Source: Sarcomyxa edulis (Eukaryota > Basidiomycota > Agaricomycetes > Agaricales > Mycenaceae). Taken from it: a stretch of 64,000 nucleotides of DNA. How positions within the stretch are numbered: the first letter of the stretch is position 1; the number at the start of each line of letters is the position of its first letter. The stretch covers positions 2,108,001 through 2,172,000 of the forward strand of contig QUOL01000003.1 in the NCBI GenBank assembly GCA_009761415.1. The letters are read 5' to 3'. A program made the position numbers and the translations under genes. The notes below the pieces were generated by a model. The model had not been told where the DNA came from and ran no database searches. It saw nothing but the letters and a program-made list of their open reading frames with translations. Shown piece by piece: positions 59,734 through 64,000 of this stretch.

Positions 59734-61101
59734 ATGCCCCGCATTGTCACCGTATTTGGAGCTACCGGCACTCAAGGCAAGTCGCATCTCGAGTAACACT
59801 TCATCCTCCAGCTAATCCACCGCGATCTCTTCACAGGTTCTTCCGTCGTAGATGCTCTTCTCGCCGATGGAACTTTCACCCCTCGCGCCGCCACACGCAA
59901 CCCCGACTCAGATGCATCCAAGAAACTCAAGGAGCGTGGCGCCGAGGTTGTGAAATGTGATCTTTGGGACAAAGAGTCTGTCAAGCAAGCTATCACTGGA
60001 AGCGAGGGTGTCTTTGGTGTACGTACTCTCCAGTCCCTATATGAATATCCCTGAATGACCTCCATCAGGTCACCAACTACTATGACCCTTCAATCGCTGG
60101 TGCCAATCCCGCCGGGGAGATTGACCAGGGCAAAAATCTCATCGATGCCTCTAAAGAGGTCGGTGTCAAGTTCTTTGTCTGGAGGTGCGTACACTCGTCA
60201 ATTCCTTGACATACTTGTGAAGCCCCTTTTCCAACCATTCCCAGCTCACTTCCGAGCGCAAAGACCTTATCGAACGGGAAATACTCGACTGTGCATCACT
60301 TCGAAAGTCAGTTCTCGACGCTCACCATTACTTCTCCTATAAATCTGACTCATTGTGTCGCAGACAAAACCGTAGTTCAAGAGTATCTCAAAAGCTCTGG
60401 GCTGCCCCATGCTACTGTCTACAGTGGTCAGTCTGCTTATCGATGGTACTTCATCCATCATTTTAACATAAATGTTCAAGGATGGTTCGCCGAGAACACC
60501 GCCAAGTAAGCATGCCACCTTACACAAGCATTCATACTTGCTGACCTTTATTTAGCCTAGGATATCTCACCGCCTCTTCAGAAGGATACGACCTCTCTAT
60601 CCCTATGTACTCCCCGAACTCCAATCAAGAGGTGCTTTGGGTCAAGAAAGACCTTGGAAAAGCAGTCCTCGCACTATTCAATAATTATCAGGGCCGCGCA
60701 GACGAGGTCTTGAACCAAGCGTTCGCCGTCGTCACAGAGCGCATCACTTATCCCGAATACGCCAAGATTCTCAGTGGTGGTACGTCCATCGCTTCTCCAT
60801 TGTATCAATATTCTTTACCTCGTACAGTTCTTGGAAAACCGGTCACCTTCAAATCTACCGGGGCGTCCGGCTACGATGAAATCGACGAAATGGCAAGTCA
60901 ACCTCACAGTCTCCCTCCTTATATGCCTATCATATTCAGTTCCTCTTGTGAATCTAGTACGGCTTCCAAAGCGAATTTGCAATGTATCCCGATATATTGA
61001 TTCCGGATCCTCGTCTTGTGGCTTTGGGGGTCAAATTCAGCACTTTGAAACAATACGCAGAGGAAGTCATCAAACCTCGATTTGCTTCGACGCAGGTTTA
61101 A
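59734..61101 (+). CDS. NmrA-like NAD(P)-binding protein
   Basis: Atypical short-chain-dehydrogenase fold protein of the NmrA/HSCARG group; such proteins sense NAD(P) and regulate partners, and some are reductases. MPRIVTVFGATGTQG is joined to SSVVDALLADGTFTPRAATR, giving the GATGxxG nucleotide motif. This join uses a non-canonical GC-AG intron (59777-59836, donor GCAAGT). Further exons: KQAITGSEGVFG, VTNYYDPSIAGANPAGEIDQ, GVKFFVWSSLPSAKTLSNGK, STVHHFENKTVVQEYLKSSG, WFAENTA and SIPMYSPNSNQEVLWVKKDL. The end reads KQYAEEVIKPRFASTQV at 61101. About eight introns. Substrate and partner unknown. Confidence 0.82.
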
Positions 61102-61412
61102 GTATGCTAGGCATATCAGAGGAGCCCGTTGATGCGTGTAGATCATGTACATTACTTTGAACTTTCTTTCCAACCCAAGAATCCACATAATTTAGGAATC
61201 TTGTGGATCCTCACGCAATGACTAGCTATAGGCCGTCACAACTCCATGACTCCATAATACTCTGTCAGCATCAACACTAACGCTACATCTCGTCATCTAT
61301 GAGATTACAGAGGAAACAAGACGAGTACATAAAGTACAGCCCACGATTAATCAAAGCAGTCGTACCGTATCCTCCACGCTTTTAGGAACAAACAAGCTTT
61401 GAACCGAATACT

Positions 61413-61804
61413 ATGTCCAGAACTGAAAAGCACGTACCTAGCAATCAAAAGGTTGTCGATGGTCGGATGGAAGGTATTGTATTCGACCCTCAATCCCCTC
61501 AGTTAATGTGTACTGAATAGGGAATTCAGAAAGAGCACCGGCGGCCAGCGTGCTAGACCAGAACGCGTCGGCTTCCGAGCTATTCACTGTCGCTGCTAGC
61601 TCGACATTGGGGGGTGCAACGTCCAAGGATGTTCATGAGAGCACTGGTCGTCCAAGCGGAATGAGTTCAGCGGAAATCCATCACGATGGGGAATCTGGTC
61701 GTAAGAAGGAACGGGGTGGGAGTGACCAGTGGGGTGCACCTGGAAAGAAGGCCTTAGATAGAGAGGAGCGGGATAGGGAAAAGCTCGGGGAGAAGGGCAG
61801 ATAA
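61413..61804 (+). CDS. Small hydrophilic protein, unknown function
   Basis: MSRTEKHVPSNQKVVDGRME is joined over a 47-nt intron (61474-61520) to GNSERAPAASVLDQNASASE. The product of about 114 residues is polar and predicted disordered, with KDVHESTGRPSGMSSAEIHH and a C-terminal KKALDREERDREKLGEKGR. The SSAE-hHxxG-RKK pattern reminds me of small, uncharacterised, stress-type fungal proteins, but I cannot name a family. Confidence 0.5.
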
Positions 61805-62036
61805 TAAGATCTCGAATCAAACTGTGGTGATACTTAGTACGAGACTGTCCGAGGCTGTCCGCTATCGATGAGAGATTAGATCGATCCACGCGTAGGAGGT
61901 TAAAGATCCGATCACGTGTACCAATATAAAGCCAAATCTGTTTCAGCTCTAGACTTGGACCCCACCTCGACCTCATCTCCTCATCTGCTCAAGGACCTTC
62001 AACAACCTATTCAGCACCCCCTTTCAAGAACAACCA

Positions 62037-62566
62037 ATGTGTAGGTCTGAGCACTTTTCACCCAGCACTATAACGCTGATCCAAATCATACAGCGACACC
62101 AGCCGACACAACGCGCCCAGTCCACGCACGCCGTCAATCCACATTGGACCAAGAAACCGTGGAGAAACTCGAGAAAAGGCTCAACGAGAGACCTGAGAAG
62201 ACTGAACTAGTCGACAGGAACATCCTCAAAGGTAACGTTCTGTCTTACTTTCAGGAGGTATATGTGGGGCTGAGAAGCAAGCCGATTGTTTCAGATGATA
62301 AAGGGATCGCCCCATCACTCGTAGCCGCAAGAGAGAAGCTGGAGAGGTCTCAGCTGGAAGTCAGTCGTCCCTCATCGTGTCCATTCCCCTACTCATCACT
62401 CTTGCAGGATAAACTCGACCATGCTCTACAAAAACGACCCAAGCCTGAAGAACTCGTCAAAGAGGGCATTTTACGCGGTAGGTTTTCTCGAGTCCATCTT
62501 ATGCTTACTTCCATCTGATGCATCTCTAATCTGATAGAGGACGAAGCGCCCATTAATACCGCTTGA
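62037..62566 (+). CDS. Small protein with two RPEL motifs
   Basis: RPEL motifs bind monomeric actin in MRTF and Phactr proteins. Five exons joined in frame give about 101 residues: ATG T spliced to CG ACA (MSTPADTTRPVHARRQS), then KLEKRLNERPEKTELVDRNI (motif 1), DKGIAPSLVAAREKLERSQL, DKLDHALQKRPKPEELVKEG (motif 2) and EDEAPINTA. Each motif keeps the R-P-x3-E-L-V-x3-I-L pattern. No SAP, phosphatase-binding or other domain is present. Nuclear or cytoplasmic location is unknown. All introns are 50-65 nt with GT-AG ends. Confidence 0.8.
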
Positions 62567-62759
62567 TGATGTATAACGGAAGGACTTGTATGACTGTTTT
62601 TTCCAAATTCCGATTAGTATGTGTATGAGTAGGCGATGACCACCGATATCACTACGCCCATATAGTAAAGTGTCATCAGCTTGAAGTCAACTGAGGTGTG
62701 AAACAGAGGGTACATACGTGCAGCGGTGTTTCTATGATATAAGTTAGAGCGTCCGTTGT

Positions 62760-63437
62760 TCAATCCCGGTTTCTTCTAAGCTTCTCCCTCATCTCTGTCG
62801 CCGCGCGTCGTGTCCCCTCTCCACCTGCCCAACCTCGTTTGCTAAGCCACTTGACAAGCTTCGGCGTATAGGCAGCCGTCAAACCCACCCTCAGAGGCAC
62901 GAACAACGTCTTGTGAATGGTATACGCCAACACGAGCATCGCGTATAACCCCTCATTTCCACCTTCACCCGCATGCCCCGCAGCGCTCTCCATCTCATCT
63001 TTGCCTGGTTCTGGTGGTTTGGAGTGGAGGACACCTGCTACGGTGGTCTTTACTGAGGTCACAAGACGAGAGACATGTTCTGCGCCTAGAAGGTTGATGG
63101 CGGCGAATGCAATACCAAAGTCTACGAGTCCAATGAGGAAGTAGACACCCAGGGCGTACCAGCCGTATGATTTGATGAGGTGTTTCAGGCGTTGGGAGAA
63201 GGACGCATTTTCTGGTAGGGAGAGCCGTGGGTCAGGATTAGGGGGAGGAGATGTGGAGGAGAGACGGGCAGGGAAGTGGTGAAATAGCCGGGAGCTCGAG
63301 GGAGAGGAACGATGTGGATTCGTGAGTAATTTTGAAGATGGAGATGAGCGAGTTATTGGGAGAACTGGGGGGGCAATTGTCCGAAATATTGGAAAGCGAG
63401 GTATAATTAGAAAGCGACGAAGCGTGGATGGCTGCAT
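62760..63437 (-). CDS. DUF1279 (FAM210/Nat2-like) mitochondrial membrane protein
   Basis: Inner-membrane mitochondrial protein of the FAM210A/Nat2 group; function poorly known, linked to mitochondrial translation in animals. The start at 63437 (MQPSTLRRFLIIPRFPIFRT) was preferred over an upstream in-frame ATG because it gives a textbook presequence. After a Ser/Pro-rich stretch comes the DUF1279 core: FSQRLKHLIKSYGWYALGVY, FLIGLVDFGIAFAAINLLGA and, after a Gly/Glu linker, LYAMLVLAYTIHKTLFVPLR followed by VGLTAAYTPKLVKWLSKRGW. It ends with basic residues. 225 residues in a single exon. Confidence 0.85.
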   Translation of the reverse strand: MQPSTLRRFLIIPRFPIFRTIAPPVLPITRSSPSSKLLTNPHRSSPSSSRLFHHFPARLSSTSPPPNPDPRLSLPENASFSQRLKHLIKSYGWYALGVYFLIGLVDFGIAFAAINLLGAEHVSRLVTSVKTTVAGVLHSKPPEPGKDEMESAAGHAGEGGNEGLYAMLVLAYTIHKTLFVPLRVGLTAAYTPKLVKWLSKRGWAGGEGTRRAATEMREKLRRNRD

Positions 63438-63739
63438 GAAGGAGTAAAAGAACTCGGAGGTATTGGTGAGGCCTCGCAAAGATTTCGAATAGTGGTGCAA
63501 CTTGAAAGTTGAATTATATAGTATGTGGGGGAGCTGAGGAGGTCTGCCGGCATGAATCAGAAAATATTCGTGGGACTTTGATGCCGTCGGCACACAGAAC
63601 TCGGCGTCGCACATCGACAGTCTTCAAAGCTTCACCCACCATACAGACAACTTGACCACTTGCGATGTGCTTGCGATTTTACAGGCTAGAAATACAATAC
63701 ACGTGTTAAGAATACAGCATGAAATACCCAGTCATCGAA

Positions 63740-64000
63740 TCAGACACCCAACCAAAAGTCACTCCCGATCTCCTTTGTCTCCCTCTTCTCTCGCGCTCGT
63801 TTCTCTCGACCTTGCTTCTCTCTCTTAACGCGTTCGTCTTTGTACAGATCTAGTGTCATGTGCGCCTCCTTGATCCCATCTTTTACCCGAGCGACTTCAC
63901 TAGCCACGTCTGCATCCAGTTGATCAAGGAGGTCCAAGAACTGTATGACTGCCTGAGGAGGGATGACGAGCAGACAGACATCGGATGGTAGACAAGGAAG
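63740..64000 (-). CDS. 3' exon of an unknown gene, cut by the window edge
   Basis: The minus-strand frame is open from the window end to a stop at 63740. It encodes QFLDLLDQLDADVASEVARV, then KDGIKEAHMTLDLYKDERVK and a strongly charged KREKQGREKRAREKRE before IGSDFWLGV. This predicts a coiled-coil C-terminal tail. An acceptor CCTCAG near 63955 could mark the start of this exon. I do not recognise the family; the rest lies outside the window. Confidence 0.5.
   Translation of the reverse strand, partial: LPCLPSDVCLLVIPPQAVIQFLDLLDQLDADVASEVARVKDGIKEAHMTLDLYKDERVKREKQGREKRAREKRETKEIGSDFWLGV

Overview
The window is nuclear DNA of a filamentous basidiomycete, most likely an agaric-type Agaricomycete. 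The signs are dense genes on both strands, almost all cut by 40-65-nt GT-AG introns with CTNAC/CTGAC-like branch sites, and families typical of mushrooms: a DUF6533 seven-helix protein, coiled-coil plus F-box proteins, a copper-fist factor, a WOPR (Gti1/Pac2) regulator, a GMC oxidoreductase and OTT_1508-like deaminases. No tRNA, rRNA, CRISPR or bacterial operon was seen. Exon joins were made by hand from reading frame and splice signals, so individual boundaries may be off by a few bases.

Layout. 1-6.96 kb: SKI3 (5' end outside the window), a mitochondrial LETM1-like protein and an unknown protein. 7.8-9.9 kb: a secreted, probably GPI-anchored GH13 alpha-amylase carrying a one-base frameshift in a C run. 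12.1-15.0 kb: a WOPR transcription regulator and a mitochondrial J-domain protein, set in unusually empty DNA (9.95-12.16 and 15.04-18.75 kb). 18.7-21.2 kb: Mediator subunit MED1. 21.3-25.8 kb: two divergent paralogous deaminase-like genes with an 802-bp terminal-inverted-repeat element between them. 25.9-27.1 kb: copy A of a 1.2-kb repeat whose copy B lies inverted at 54.0-55.2 kb. 27.5-38.9 kb: DUF6533 protein, APC/C subunit CDC26, PRA1/Yip3, a bZIP factor tail-to-tail with an ACR3 arsenite permease, a pepsin-type protease, a PHS1-type 3-hydroxyacyl-CoA dehydratase and SDHAF2. 40.0-48.8 kb: a PAXX/XRCC4-like end-joining protein, a GPI-anchored GMC oxidoreductase, a bacterial-type (ManC-like) mannose-1-phosphate guanylyltransferase and a CCCH-finger plus leucine-rich-repeat-like protein. 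49-64 kb: F-box protein, copper-fist factor, AdoMet decarboxylase with two upstream ORFs, second F-box protein, NmrA-like protein, a small hydrophilic protein, a two-RPEL protein, a DUF1279 mitochondrial protein and the 3' end of an unknown gene.

Most genes are unrelated housekeeping functions that merely neighbour each other. The associations that look functional are the bZIP/ACR3 pair (compare the yeast ARR1/ARR3 locus), the divergent deaminase pair, and several divergent gene pairs sharing short promoters. The least routine content is the deaminase pair with its transposon, the PAXX candidate, the probably transferred ManC-like gene, the CCCH-LRR combination and the inverted pair of 1.2-kb repeats.
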